Positions 22,361-31,140 of a stretch of DNA of 36,831 bases are shown here, one piece after another. The notes under the pieces are model-generated. The model was not told the DNA's origin. It worked only from the letters and a program-made list of their open reading frames with translations, and did no database searches. This DNA comes from Kiritimatiellia bacterium (lineage in GTDB: Bacteria; Verrucomicrobiota; Kiritimatiellia; RFP12; UBA1067): NCBI GenBank assembly GCA_017525225.1, contig JAFXTB010000024.1:1-36831 (forward strand), read 5' to 3'. Position 1 is the first letter of the stretch. Every line of letters begins with the position of its first letter. Both the position numbers and the translations under genes were made by a program.

Positions 22361-23392
22361 TCAGCTGGCGGCACCTTCCGGCCGCTGCCATCGAGAACGG
22401 TCCACCGGCGCCTGGCGGCGTCCGAAAAGCTTGGCGAGAGCGCCGCATCCATAGATCCACAGCGTGATCCAGCATACCGGCACATGGTATAGCCAGGCGG
22501 CGTCGTGGCGGCGGATAAAGCCCGCAAGAGCCTGCAAGGCCAGCGGCAGCACCGTGACGGTTGCAAGGCAGAAGAGCACTATCCCCGTCCGGCGCTGGCG
22601 GTTCCAGGGGTAGGAACGGCGCTTCTCCTGCGCGAAGAACAGGAAATCGCGTATGCGGCGGCGCTGCTTGCGCGCGAAATCGGCGAGCCGCGAGCAGTAG
22701 AGGTGCACTATGCCCGTCTTGACCTTTGCCACCGTAACGCTTCCATCGCGGCAGATGCGCTCGTAGAGTATGTCGATGTCGAACAGGTAGGGCTGCCAGT
22801 TCGTCCCTTCAAGGAGCGTACGGCGGAACACGAACCCATTGGCGCCGATGGTCGGCAGGGCATCCGCCGCGAGGCGCAGCCTGAGCCAGTCGCCACGGTC
22901 CTCGGTCGGCACATCCAGTCCCGTCCAGCGTCCGGTGACGGCGGAGATCCTGTCGTAGTTGCGCGTGAAGAGGCACAGCGGATCGTTCATGCCCAGGAGG
23001 GCGAAGTAGCGTACGAGCGCGGGATCCTCCGGTCGCGCGGTATACTCGATTGGCTCTGAAGCGACGACCTCGGGATCTTCGAAGGGCGCGAGCATTCGCT
23101 GCAGCCAGCCGGGATCAGGCAGGATGTTGTCCGAATCCACAAGCGCAATCAGCTCGCCGTGCGCAACGGCTATGCCTGCCGCCTTGCCAGCCTCGCCCGT
23201 CCTGAGCGGGTTGGCGCAGACCACGTCCACGCCGGCAGCGCGGGCGATGTCCAGCGTGTCGTCCGTGGAGCCGGCATCTGCAATCACTATCTCATAGTCC
23301 TGGCGCGGGACCGTCTGGGCGGCGATTGCCTCGAGGCATGCGCCGAGCGTCCGCCCGGAATTGAGCGTGGGTATGACGAATGACAGCTTCAC
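22361..23392 (-). CDS. Family 2 glycosyltransferase with C-terminal TM segments
   Basis: A 343-residue GT-A enzyme. It begins with the standard SFVIPTLNSGRTLGACLEAI, then IADAGSTDDTLDIARAAG, and the metal-binding DSDN (about 91-94) in the D-x-D position. Two hydrophobic segments near the C-terminus (about 271-290 and 301-318) anchor it to the inner membrane. The acceptor is unknown; a lipid-linked or surface glycan is plausible. It lies 22 bases downstream of metK, sharing its promoter. Confidence 0.9.
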   Translation of the reverse strand: MKLSFVIPTLNSGRTLGACLEAIAAQTVPRQDYEIVIADAGSTDDTLDIARAAGVDVVCANPLRTGEAGKAAGIAVAHGELIALVDSDNILPDPGWLQRMLAPFEDPEVVASEPIEYTARPEDPALVRYFALLGMNDPLCLFTRNYDRISAVTGRWTGLDVPTEDRGDWLRLRLAADALPTIGANGFVFRRTLLEGTNWQPYLFDIDILYERICRDGSVTVAKVKTGIVHLYCSRLADFARKQRRRIRDFLFFAQEKRRSYPWNRQRRTGIVLFCLATVTVLPLALQALAGFIRRHDAAWLYHVPVCWITLWIYGCGALAKLFGRRQAPVDRSRWQRPEGAAS

Positions 23393-23414
23393 GGCCCGGG
23401 CCGAAACGCCTCCT

Positions 23415-24593
23415 CTATATGGCCGACTTGAGAGCCGCTACGCGGTCGGTCCTTTCCCATGGGAATCCGGTACGACCGAAGTGGCCGTATGCCGCAGTGT
23501 CGCGGTAGCACCAGCCCTTGGGCCTGGTAAGGCCGAGATCCTCGATGAGGGCGTATGGACGGAAGTCGAACACCTTTCCGGACAGCAGCACCTTCTCGAT
23601 GCGGGCGTTGTCCACGCCGTGGCTGGTTCCGAACGTCTTGACGCAGATCGAGACGGGACGATCCACGCCGATGGCGTAGGCCACCTGTATCTCGCAGCGG
23701 TCGGCGAGACCGGCGGCGACTATGTTCTTTGCGGCATAGCGGGCGTAGTACGCCGCGCTGCGGTCCACCTTGGACGGATCCTTGCCGGAGAACGCCCCTC
23801 CGCCGTGCGCCGCCATGCCGCCGTAGGTGTCTACGATGATCTTGCGCCCGGTGAGGCCCGAGTCGCCGGATGGCCCGCCCACGACGAACTTGCCGGTGGG
23901 GTTGATGTAGAAGCGCGTGCGAGGCGTGAGCAGACCGGTCTTGACGAGGTATGCGCGTGCCGTCTCCTCGATCTCCGCGTAGCAGCGGCGGCATGCGCCG
24001 TCCTCGGTGGTCTGGTGCGACACGACCACCGTCTCCAGCGACACCGGCCGTCCATCCTCGTACGCAACCGAGAGCTGGCACTTGGAATCTGGACGCAGAT
24101 ACTTCAGCTTGCCTGTCTTGCGGAGCTTCGTGAAATGGCGCAGCAGCTCGTGGGAATAGACGATCGGCGCGGGCATCAGCGACTTTGTCTCGTTGGAAGC
24201 GAAGCCGAACATCATGCCTTGGTCGCCTGCGCCCTGGCGCTCGGCCTTGCTGCGGTTCACCCCCAGCGCGATGTCTGGACTCTGCCCGTGCAGCGCGGAG
24301 AGATAGTTGAACGTATCCCAGCTGAACTGCTCCTCCGCGCGGTCGTACCCGATGTCCTTGACGACTTCGCGCGCCAGCTGCTGCGTGTTGATCGTCTCGA
24401 AGCCGCGGCAGGCTATCTCACCCATGTTCACCACGAGGTTCGGTCCGCACATCGTCTCGCAGCCGACATGCGAACGCGCATCGAGCGCGAGGCAGGCGTC
24501 GAGGATCGCGTCCGATATCTGGTCGGCGACCTTGTCGGGATGGCCTTCCGAGACAGATTCCGAGGTGAACACGTGCCGATGGACTGGTTTCAT
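23415..24593 (-). CDS. metK: S-adenosylmethionine synthetase
   Basis: A 392-residue enzyme making SAM from methionine and ATP, full length for the family. Motifs: TSESVSEGHPDKVADQISDA (10-29), the signature GAGDQGMMFGFA (about 121-132) and GGGAFSGKDPSKVDRSAAY (the glycine-rich P-loop-like motif, about 261-279). It starts at 24593 with AAGGAAAC in front. It leads a three-gene set with a glycosyltransferase and a metallophosphoesterase, an unusual partnership. The leader is only about 30 bases, too short for a SAM riboswitch. Confidence 0.97.
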   Translation of the reverse strand: MKPVHRHVFTSESVSEGHPDKVADQISDAILDACLALDARSHVGCETMCGPNLVVNMGEIACRGFETINTQQLAREVVKDIGYDRAEEQFSWDTFNYLSALHGQSPDIALGVNRSKAERQGAGDQGMMFGFASNETKSLMPAPIVYSHELLRHFTKLRKTGKLKYLRPDSKCQLSVAYEDGRPVSLETVVVSHQTTEDGACRRCYAEIEETARAYLVKTGLLTPRTRFYINPTGKFVVGGPSGDSGLTGRKIIVDTYGGMAAHGGGAFSGKDPSKVDRSAAYYARYAAKNIVAAGLADRCEIQVAYAIGVDRPVSICVKTFGTSHGVDNARIEKVLLSGKVFDFRPYALIEDLGLTRPKGWCYRDTAAYGHFGRTGFPWERTDRVAALKSAI

Positions 24594-24629
24594 ATCATCG
24601 TTTCCTTTTTCTTCTCTTGTTCAATTCCA

Positions 24630-24658
24630 ATTGTACCATAATCGCGCATGGGGGTCAA
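24630..24658 (-). promoter_or_regulatory. metK promoter, overlapping the upstream stop codon
   Basis: On the minus strand TTGACC (24658-24653), 17 bases, TACAAT (24635-24630). The -35 element overlaps the stop codon of the beta-helix gene (ends at 24655), so the promoter is embedded in the end of the preceding transcription unit. Confidence 0.7.
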
Positions 24659-26868
24659 ATGCCACGGCCCGGCGGCGGGTCGGACGCCTGGAGCCACTCG
24701 GGATGCTCGCGCACACCCTCCGCCTCGACGGGAAGCGTCTTGCGGTTCTCGTTGACGTAGAGCCCCGCCTGTTCGGGATGGATGGGCGCTATGCCCAGAG
24801 CGATTGCGGGCGAGCCTTCGCGGAACGACCAGTCGCCATGCGCGGGATCCTTGAAAAGCGGATCGGCGAACACGGAGGATCGATCCTGTCCACGCGCACG
24901 CCACATGTCCAGGGTCATGTTCCTGTACTCATGGCGCAGCTTCGGTCCGCCCGGGCCGCCCCATGCGATGTTCGCATCGAACACGTTGTTGCTGGCATTG
25001 TAGTTGGCGGGGCCGTAAAGGAGTGATTGCGGCTGGTCCGGATAGTACCAGATGTTGTTCACGATGCGGTTGCCCTGCATCAGAAGGCCGCCGGGGGCGT
25101 CGGGGTTCTTCGGCGCGTGCGCGAGCGCCGGGAAGTTCGTCCAGTCCGGCGAGGCGGCGATGAGCTCCTCGTACTGGCGCTGCGCAGCCGTGAGAAGGTA
25201 GTTCTTCAGCATGCCGGTGTCCGTAGATCTCCAGCCGCGTATCGAGAACTGGCGCGGCATCGAGGATTCGCCGCCGTTTGAGACGAACACATTGTTCGAT
25301 ACGACGTTGAAGCGTGCGCAGTGCATGTGCATAGCCCCGCCGTTGCAATGATCCACCAGGTTGCCCGACACCGTGGCGCCGCCGGAGCAGTCGTCCAGAT
25401 AGATGCCCCAGGCGAATGTCTTGCGGAACGCGTACTCGCCCTCCTTGTCGCGGCTGAAGCCGATGGAATGGCTCACCCAGTTGCCGGTGATATGCGTGCC
25501 TGTGTTGTTCACGTATCCGCCGCCGTAGATGGCAGCCGTATCCTCCATCTCCAGGTTCACATGGCGGATGCGGTTGCGGTCGATGGTGAGGAAGCGCCCA
25601 GAATAAAAGATGCCGCCCCGCGGCATGTCGTGTATGAGATTGCGCGACACCCGCGAGCCCTGCCCTCTGACCTGCACCCCGAACCCATGCCTGTTCATCA
25701 ACCCGGTATGGTGGATGTAGTTGTTCTCTACCACGTTGAGGTCGCGCATGTCGGGGGTGTATGCGCTCCTTCCACCGTTCACGGTGATGCCGTACGAGCC
25801 CGTATTCCACACATCGCAGTCGCGTACCGCGCAACACGTACCGCTGAACGTCACGGCGCTGCCAGCGTTGAAGCCCATGTCGTGGATCGCGCACGCCACC
25901 ACCTCGCAGCGGTCCGCGCCATCGGCCAGGACCGCCGCCGCCGCCTCGCACATCTCGAGTCCCTTCACAACCACGTTGGTCACGCATTGGAGGCGCATCA
26001 TAGGACTTCCATTGGTGAGGATCGCCGTCCTCTTCGCGTTGGGATCGGAGCCGTCCGGCGTTATGAAATAGATCTTGCCGCCCTCGACGTCGTGGTACCA
26101 TTCCCCAGGGCTGTCGAGATCCTCCCGATAGCCCATGAGGCAGTAGCGATCGCACGGGCGCGGCGCATAGCCCTTGCGTATGCCCTTTGCGAGCTTCAAC
26201 GTGCTGCTGGCGGGGTCGTACGACGCGATGCGCTCGATGCTGTTCCACCAGTTGAAGCGCGGAAATATGTTGACGCGACCCTCGGCGACGTGCGAGCGTT
26301 CTACCCAGTCCTCCGGCTTGACGGCAATCTCGTCCTCACGTTCGCCCTCTATCGGCTTGTACATGGAGACCGCCTTCCCGCGCACGTACGACCATCCGCC
26401 GGAATATGGATGGCGGGGATCGGCGTTCGGGCGCCTGCAGAGCGTCATGGACCTGCCATCGTGGAAGAACAGCGACAGCTGCTCCCTCAGCCTGAACGCG
26501 GAGACATCCGCCACCCATACATCGTCGCGCCCGTTGAAGGATGTGCGCCTCCACCTCTTCACCACCCTGCCGCCGCAGAGTCGGGGCCTCGCGCCCGGAG
26601 CGGCGCGGAAGACCACGGGGGCGGTGCTGGAGCTGATGAACGTCTTCCCTTCGTACAGGCCTAACGACAACGGAAGCTCGTAGTCCCCGGCGGCAAGCAC
26701 CACCTCCACGGGCGTATCGCGATTCGCCTTGCGGATGTCAAGGATCTTCCCCACTGCCGCCACCAGCTCCTTGCCGTCGGAGACATTGATGGTCTCGACG
26801 GCACCGCATGCGGCCAGTCCCACCAACGCGATTGCAGCCGCAATGCCGCCTTGGACCATATTCAACAT
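24655..26868 (-). CDS. Secreted right-handed beta-helix lipoprotein
   Basis: A 737-residue protein with a lipoprotein-like signal (L-V-G-L-A-A-C before G-A-V). The middle, about 300-560, is a parallel beta-helix of the pectate-lyase/polysaccharide-lyase superfamily: repeated N-x-I/V and V-x-x-N turns such as VVENNYIHHTG, NLIHDMPRGGIFYSG, ITGNWVSHSI, VSGNLVDHCNGGAMHMH, VVSNNVFVSNGG. Such proteins cleave or bind acidic and host-type polysaccharides; no family-specific catalytic residues could be assigned. Two starts are close (26868 and 26859); 26868 was used, but AAGGG lies too near it and better spaced for 26859. It is at the end of the long operon from 34089. Confidence 0.82.
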   Translation of the reverse strand: MLNMVQGGIAAAIALVGLAACGAVETINVSDGKELVAAVGKILDIRKANRDTPVEVVLAAGDYELPLSLGLYEGKTFISSSTAPVVFRAAPGARPRLCGGRVVKRWRRTSFNGRDDVWVADVSAFRLREQLSLFFHDGRSMTLCRRPNADPRHPYSGGWSYVRGKAVSMYKPIEGEREDEIAVKPEDWVERSHVAEGRVNIFPRFNWWNSIERIASYDPASSTLKLAKGIRKGYAPRPCDRYCLMGYREDLDSPGEWYHDVEGGKIYFITPDGSDPNAKRTAILTNGSPMMRLQCVTNVVVKGLEMCEAAAAVLADGADRCEVVACAIHDMGFNAGSAVTFSGTCCAVRDCDVWNTGSYGITVNGGRSAYTPDMRDLNVVENNYIHHTGLMNRHGFGVQVRGQGSRVSRNLIHDMPRGGIFYSGRFLTIDRNRIRHVNLEMEDTAAIYGGGYVNNTGTHITGNWVSHSIGFSRDKEGEYAFRKTFAWGIYLDDCSGGATVSGNLVDHCNGGAMHMHCARFNVVSNNVFVSNGGESSMPRQFSIRGWRSTDTGMLKNYLLTAAQRQYEELIAASPDWTNFPALAHAPKNPDAPGGLLMQGNRIVNNIWYYPDQPQSLLYGPANYNASNNVFDANIAWGGPGGPKLRHEYRNMTLDMWRARGQDRSSVFADPLFKDPAHGDWSFREGSPAIALGIAPIHPEQAGLYVNENRKTLPVEAEGVREHPEWLQASDPPPGRGI

Positions 26869-26884
26869 CGCCCTTGCTTTCGGA

Positions 26885-27637
26885 TCAGAGCTCGTCAAAG
26901 CCGGGATGCGGACGGTCCGGCGCGTAGATGGCGTGGGCCTGCAGTATCGCAAGGATCGCGAATATCGCGATCATCATCTCGCCGCCTTCCTCGAAGGCCG
27001 TGCAGAAGGAGCCGAACGGTCCGCCAACCACGGCCTCCTTCGCGAGGCCGTGCGCATGGCGGTACCAGGCCGGCAGACGGTCGCACACCGCGACCATCAC
27101 GCCAGAGGCACCGAAGAAGCACATCGACCATGCGACTGGATGCAGCTTGAAGAACCCCTTCACCAGCCTGACGAAGAAGTATGCGAGCATCACCGCGAAC
27201 ACCCCGAAGAAGAGGGCGAAGTACGCGAGCGCCACCAGCTTGGCGCCGAACGGCACGCCGGAGGCCGTGAGGAAGCGCATCTTGAACGGGGTGCCCTTGA
27301 ACGCGGCGACGATGTCGGGATACATGGCCGTGATGGCCGCCAGATGCAGATCCAGCTCCTTCACCACCGCCATCGCCGCCACGCACGATACGCCGGCACA
27401 GAGCAGCGCCTTGCGCTTCTTCGACCCTGCGAACGGACAGCACAGCCACACAAGCGGCACGATGATCGCATAGAACGGCAGCGTGAGCGTCTCGAAGAAG
27501 GAGTGCCCGTCGGCATCGAACGCCGCGCGCAGCGCATGCGGTTCCATCGCCGCCCACGTAATGGCAAGCAGCGCAAGGCACACCACCGCGATCACGGGGG
27601 CGACCAGGAAGGATCGTCTGGATGCTAGGATGTTCAT
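26885..27637 (-). CDS. Six-TM membrane protein of unknown function
   Basis: A 250-residue inner-membrane protein with hydrophobic segments at about 11-28, 50-68, 78-92, 132-157, 169-185 and 219-236. Charged or polar residues sit near the membrane: E94 and H98 after TM3, and a DRLPAWYRHAHGLAKE loop (186-201) followed by FEEGGEM (215-221) before TM6. I do not recognise the family. The ATG at 27637 is 4 bases after the isomerase stop and has AAGGA 8 bases upstream; a longer ORF to 27742 is rejected. It is the next gene after the Tat-type isomerase and before the beta-helix lipoprotein. Confidence 0.8.
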   Translation of the reverse strand: MNILASRRSFLVAPVIAVVCLALLAITWAAMEPHALRAAFDADGHSFFETLTLPFYAIIVPLVWLCCPFAGSKKRKALLCAGVSCVAAMAVVKELDLHLAAITAMYPDIVAAFKGTPFKMRFLTASGVPFGAKLVALAYFALFFGVFAVMLAYFFVRLVKGFFKLHPVAWSMCFFGASGVMVAVCDRLPAWYRHAHGLAKEAVVGGPFGSFCTAFEEGGEMMIAIFAILAILQAHAIYAPDRPHPGFDEL

Positions 27638-27641
27638 GGCG

Positions 27642-28574
27642 TCAATCCTTGAATTGTACGGCGAAGCGACGTGCGGCCGTGGCGATGTCGGCAGCGCGTG
27701 CGGCGGAGTCGCCCACCTCGCGTTCAACCGCGAACGCGCCACGGTATCCGCCTTTACGCAGCGCCTCGAGGAACGCCGGAGGATTCACGGCGCCATCGCC
27801 CCATACGACCTCTTCGCCCCATGTGCCCGGAGTCTTCGTGAACCTGGCGTCCTTCACATGCACATGCCCTATCCAGCGGGCAAGCAGCGGCACGGCCTTC
27901 ACCGGATCGCCCTTCCCGTAGAGGATCATGTTCGCGGGATCGAAGTTGACCCCTACGCCCTGCACCATGCCGAGGAACTTCACAAGATCCTCCGCCGTCT
28001 CCTGGCCGGATTCCAGCAGCAGCTTCACGCCCACTTCCCCGCAGGCGTCGGCGATGAACTGTACGCGCGAGATGTACGTCCTGAGCGCCTGCTGGTTTGA
28101 TTCATCCAGGAAGCCGGCGTGCAGCGTGAGATATGGCGACTTCAGCTCGGCGGAGAGCTTTGCCGCCGCGCGGATGAGCTTCTTGTTGGCCTCCCAGCGG
28201 TCGTCAGGCACTATGCCGCCCGTCCTGCGAATCGTCTCGAGCGTGGAATAGTCCTCGTACGAGAACGACAGCATGGTGGCGGAAAGCTTCCATTCGCCGG
28301 AGGCGAGGCGCTCCTCCACGCGCTTGCGCGCCGCCGCACCTTCGGCGGCGCCATGCCGCGCATCGCCCTCGAGGAACGGCTGTAGCGCGAGATGTATGCG
28401 CTTGAGGCCTATCTTCCGCATCTCGGCCGCAACCTTGTCGAGGGGCATCTGGAACGACCAGCTGCACACGCCAAGCCGTTCAGGCATGGCGCCACAGGCG
28501 CACCCGCCACAGCGGCAGCCTGCAAAGCCGGCCGCGGCGGCCATTCCAACGAAATCGCGTCTGGAAACATTCAT
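27642..28574 (-). CDS. Sugar isomerase/epimerase-family TIM barrel with Tat-type signal
   Basis: A 310-residue paralogue of the isomerase at 15777 with an N-terminal extension. The extension holds a twin-arginine motif (SRRDFVGM, 4-11), a short hydrophobic run and a cysteine-rich segment (C-R-C-G-G-C-A-C-G) before the barrel. Metal-site segments are conserved: LLLESGQETAE, GVNFDPANMILYG, HVHVKDA, FAVEREVGD. The cysteine cluster may allow lipidation or just reflect a poor Tat signal. The ATG at 28574 has AAGGAG 8 bases upstream. Export of this enzyme class is common in PVC bacteria. It is 29 bases after the acyl-CoA ligase stop. Confidence 0.85.
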   Translation of the reverse strand: MNVSRRDFVGMAAAAGFAGCRCGGCACGAMPERLGVCSWSFQMPLDKVAAEMRKIGLKRIHLALQPFLEGDARHGAAEGAAARKRVEERLASGEWKLSATMLSFSYEDYSTLETIRRTGGIVPDDRWEANKKLIRAAAKLSAELKSPYLTLHAGFLDESNQQALRTYISRVQFIADACGEVGVKLLLESGQETAEDLVKFLGMVQGVGVNFDPANMILYGKGDPVKAVPLLARWIGHVHVKDARFTKTPGTWGEEVVWGDGAVNPPAFLEALRKGGYRGAFAVEREVGDSAARAADIATAARRFAVQFKD

Positions 28575-28603
28575 CTTCCATACTCCTTGTTGTCTAGCAT
28601 GCA

Positions 28604-30265
28604 CTACTCATCCAGCTTTCCCTTGTACGCCACGCGGCGAACCTTCTGGATGGAGGTACGTTCAAGAGGTTCGTGCGAGACGACGATCTTGCGCACGCGC
28701 TTGTAGTCCGCAAGATCCGCGCAGCGGGCATGCACATGGGCTATGGCCAGCTTGGTCGCCGCCTCCCAGTTTACCGCTCCGCCATGCGCCAGCTCCTTGA
28801 GCATGTCCTCATCGGGATGGACGACGCACCCTACCTTCTCGCCCGGAACCCCGCCCACGGTATAGCCCACGACCACGCAGTCGGCGACAAGCGGATCGCC
28901 GGCGATGACGCCCTCCACCTCCTCGGGATAGATGTTCTTGCCTTCCCTGTTCACGATGAGAGCCTTCTTGCGTCCGCGGATCGTCAGCATCCCCGATTCG
29001 TCCATCGACGCCAGATCGCCCGTCTTGAGCCACTCGCCGTCGAAAGCCTCCTTCGTAGCCTCGTCGTTGTGCCAGTAGCCCTTCATGGTTACGGGCCCCT
29101 TGATCTGCAGCTCGCCCACCCCCTGGTCGTTGCGATCCGCAAGGCGCACCTCGATGTTCGAGAGCTTCACGCCTATCGTGCCGATCTTGGCGCACTTCGG
29201 CCCGGCGATGGACACTACCGGCGAGCATTCCGTGAGGCCATACCCCTCCAGCAGCGTCACCCCTATGCGCTTGAAGCCTTCAAGGACGTGGCGCGGACAC
29301 GGCGCGCCGCCGACGATCATGAACCGCAGATGTCCGCCCAGCCCCTTCCTTACGCTCTTGAACACCAGCCGGCCAAGCCCAAGCTTCATGAGCACGCGCG
29401 CCCGCTTCGATGCCTTGAGCTTGGCATCGATGCGATCGAATATCTTCTCCGCCAGCAGCGGCACCGCCATGACTATGGAGGGCTGCAGGATCTTCACGTC
29501 CTCGCCTACGGTGTAGAGCGAACGTATGAACGACATCTGTATGCCGCGCACCAGCCCCAGCACGAAATTGGTGCAGAACGAGAACGCATGGAAGAGCGGC
29601 AGCACCACGAGCAAGGAGTCCCGCCCGTCGACTTCCTCTCCAAATGCCCCGAGCGCACCGAGGATGTCCGAGATGAAGTTCATGTGCGTGAGCATGGCGC
29701 CCTTGGGCCTGCCAGTCGTGCCGGACGTGTATATGACCGATGCCACGTCCTCCAGCCCGGCCACATGCTCCGCGTACCAGCCCGGCTTTTCGGCGGCAAG
29801 GCTGCCATACTCCACCACGGGCACGGTGCCTATGGATTCATGGGACGCGCCGTCGCCATCCACCACGACAACGGCCCGCATGGCCGGCAGGTTCGGCACT
29901 ATCGCCCGCATCATCTCCAGATGCGCCATGTCGGTGGTGACGACAACCGCGCCGGAATCCTTCAGGATGTACTCCACCTCGGAGTTGTGCAGCTTGGGGT
30001 CGATAGGCACCACCGCCACGCCCGCGCCGGACTGGGCAAGGTACGCCTCCATCCATTCCGGCGAGTTCGGTAGTATGATCGCCACGTTCTCCTGCTGCGG
30101 TCTGAGGGCGAACCGCGAGCCGTACGCATCGCCCACACGGGTGACGCCACTAAGAAATTCCGCCCAGGTGCGCGTGTGCCATTCCTTGTCCGCACCGAAG
30201 TACTTCAAGGCAGTCGCCTGGGGCGTCTTAGACGCAAATTTCTCCAGATATGAGCGAATTGTCAT
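28604..30265 (-). CDS. AMP-dependent long-chain acyl-CoA ligase-type enzyme
   Basis: A 553-residue ANL-superfamily adenylate-forming enzyme. P-loop: VIYTSGTTGRPKGAMLTH (about 176-193). Further motifs: GYGLTECSP (about 335-343), LKTGDLASMDESGMLTIRG (about 408-426) and the C-terminal catalytic lysine region RTSIQKVRR (about 538-546). It activates fatty or other carboxylic acids with ATP and joins them to CoA or an acyl carrier. No carrier domain or signal peptide is visible. The start at 30265 has GGAG about 8 bases upstream, 50 bases downstream of apbE. Placement between apbE and an isomerase gives no obvious pathway. Confidence 0.92.
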   Translation of the reverse strand: MTIRSYLEKFASKTPQATALKYFGADKEWHTRTWAEFLSGVTRVGDAYGSRFALRPQQENVAIILPNSPEWMEAYLAQSGAGVAVVPIDPKLHNSEVEYILKDSGAVVVTTDMAHLEMMRAIVPNLPAMRAVVVVDGDGASHESIGTVPVVEYGSLAAEKPGWYAEHVAGLEDVASVIYTSGTTGRPKGAMLTHMNFISDILGALGAFGEEVDGRDSLLVVLPLFHAFSFCTNFVLGLVRGIQMSFIRSLYTVGEDVKILQPSIVMAVPLLAEKIFDRIDAKLKASKRARVLMKLGLGRLVFKSVRKGLGGHLRFMIVGGAPCPRHVLEGFKRIGVTLLEGYGLTECSPVVSIAGPKCAKIGTIGVKLSNIEVRLADRNDQGVGELQIKGPVTMKGYWHNDEATKEAFDGEWLKTGDLASMDESGMLTIRGRKKALIVNREGKNIYPEEVEGVIAGDPLVADCVVVGYTVGGVPGEKVGCVVHPDEDMLKELAHGGAVNWEAATKLAIAHVHARCADLADYKRVRKIVVSHEPLERTSIQKVRRVAYKGKLDE

Positions 30266-30315
30266 TCCAAGCTCCAGTTATCCATGCGGAAATTTACCAT
30301 ATTCGACGGGAAATT

Positions 30316-31140
30316 TCAAGGCTTTCCATACCATTTCAACGGATCGCGGAAATGGTCCATCACAGGTCTCTGCCGCCTTGCCACGAGAACGGCGGCATCC
30401 AGCGTCGCCGCGGCAGCCTTGAGTTCCGCCGGCTCCATCGACAGCGCCGCCGTAGAAAGGGCGTCCGCCACGGCCGCCGTGCGCGCCCTGGCCCAGCTCT
30501 GCGCCCACCTCGCCGCCGGTTCGCCGGTGCGCGGATCGAAGATATGCGCGCCCTGTATCTCGAAGCCGCTGCCGGAAAGCGCCCCGGATGAAAGCCTCAG
30601 GACCGTCGGCAGGCGCGTCCGCGCCTTCCATGCGCCGCCCACGCCTAGCGGCCAGGGGCCGCCGCTCGCCAGCAGGGTGGAAGTGCCGGCGTCCAGCAGC
30701 CAGTTCCCCAGGCCGAACTGCTCGGACCCGAGCAGCGCCGCCATCTCGTCCAGCGCAAACCCCTTGCCTATCCCGCCGAAGTCCAACTCTACCGGCGCGC
30801 GCTTCACCGCCACGCGCAGATGATCGACGTCCAGCACAAGATCCGAGAAGCTGCGCGCCTTCACGGTCGGGTCGAAGGCGCCATTCGTGGCGGCGGCGAC
30901 CTCCGCCGAGGCCGTGAGCACCGCCATCGTCTCGCGGGCCACAACCGCCACCGCCCCCGGCTTCAGGGCGCGGATCACCGCGACATCGCTCGTGTCGCTG
31001 AAGCGCGTCAGAAGGAGCTCCAGCTCGTCAAGCCGGGCGAACGCCGCGGCCGCAGCCGCCGCACAGAGCGTCGCGTCGTCCACATCCGCGAACGTCACGG
31101 TGAACTCCGTATCCATCGCCCGATGGGTGAAAACGCTCAC
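30316..31140 (-). CDS. apbE: FAD:protein FMN transferase
   Basis: A 274-residue ApbE-family protein. THRAMDTEF (5-13) and the FAD-site motif DFGGIGKGFALD (120-131) are clear, and HIFDPRTGEPA lies near the end. ApbE attaches FMN to threonine or serine of electron-transfer proteins. The start is GTG at 31140, overlapping the cytochrome stop as GTGA. No signal peptide is present, whereas most ApbE proteins are exported lipoproteins, so it either acts in the cytosol or uses a partner for export. No FMN-binding target with its D-x-x-[S/T]-G-[A/G]-[S/T] motif is visible in the window. Length is slightly below typical (about 300-350). Confidence 0.9.
   Translation of the reverse strand: MSVFTHRAMDTEFTVTFADVDDATLCAAAAAAAFARLDELELLLTRFSDTSDVAVIRALKPGAVAVVARETMAVLTASAEVAAATNGAFDPTVKARSFSDLVLDVDHLRVAVKRAPVELDFGGIGKGFALDEMAALLGSEQFGLGNWLLDAGTSTLLASGGPWPLGVGGAWKARTRLPTVLRLSSGALSGSGFEIQGAHIFDPRTGEPAARWAQSWARARTAAVADALSTAALSMEPAELKAAAATLDAAVLVARRQRPVMDHFRDPLKWYGKP

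Noticed and set aside
24594-24654. SAM riboswitch upstream of metK
   Set aside because: The predicted leader is only about 30 bases and shows no riboswitch core.
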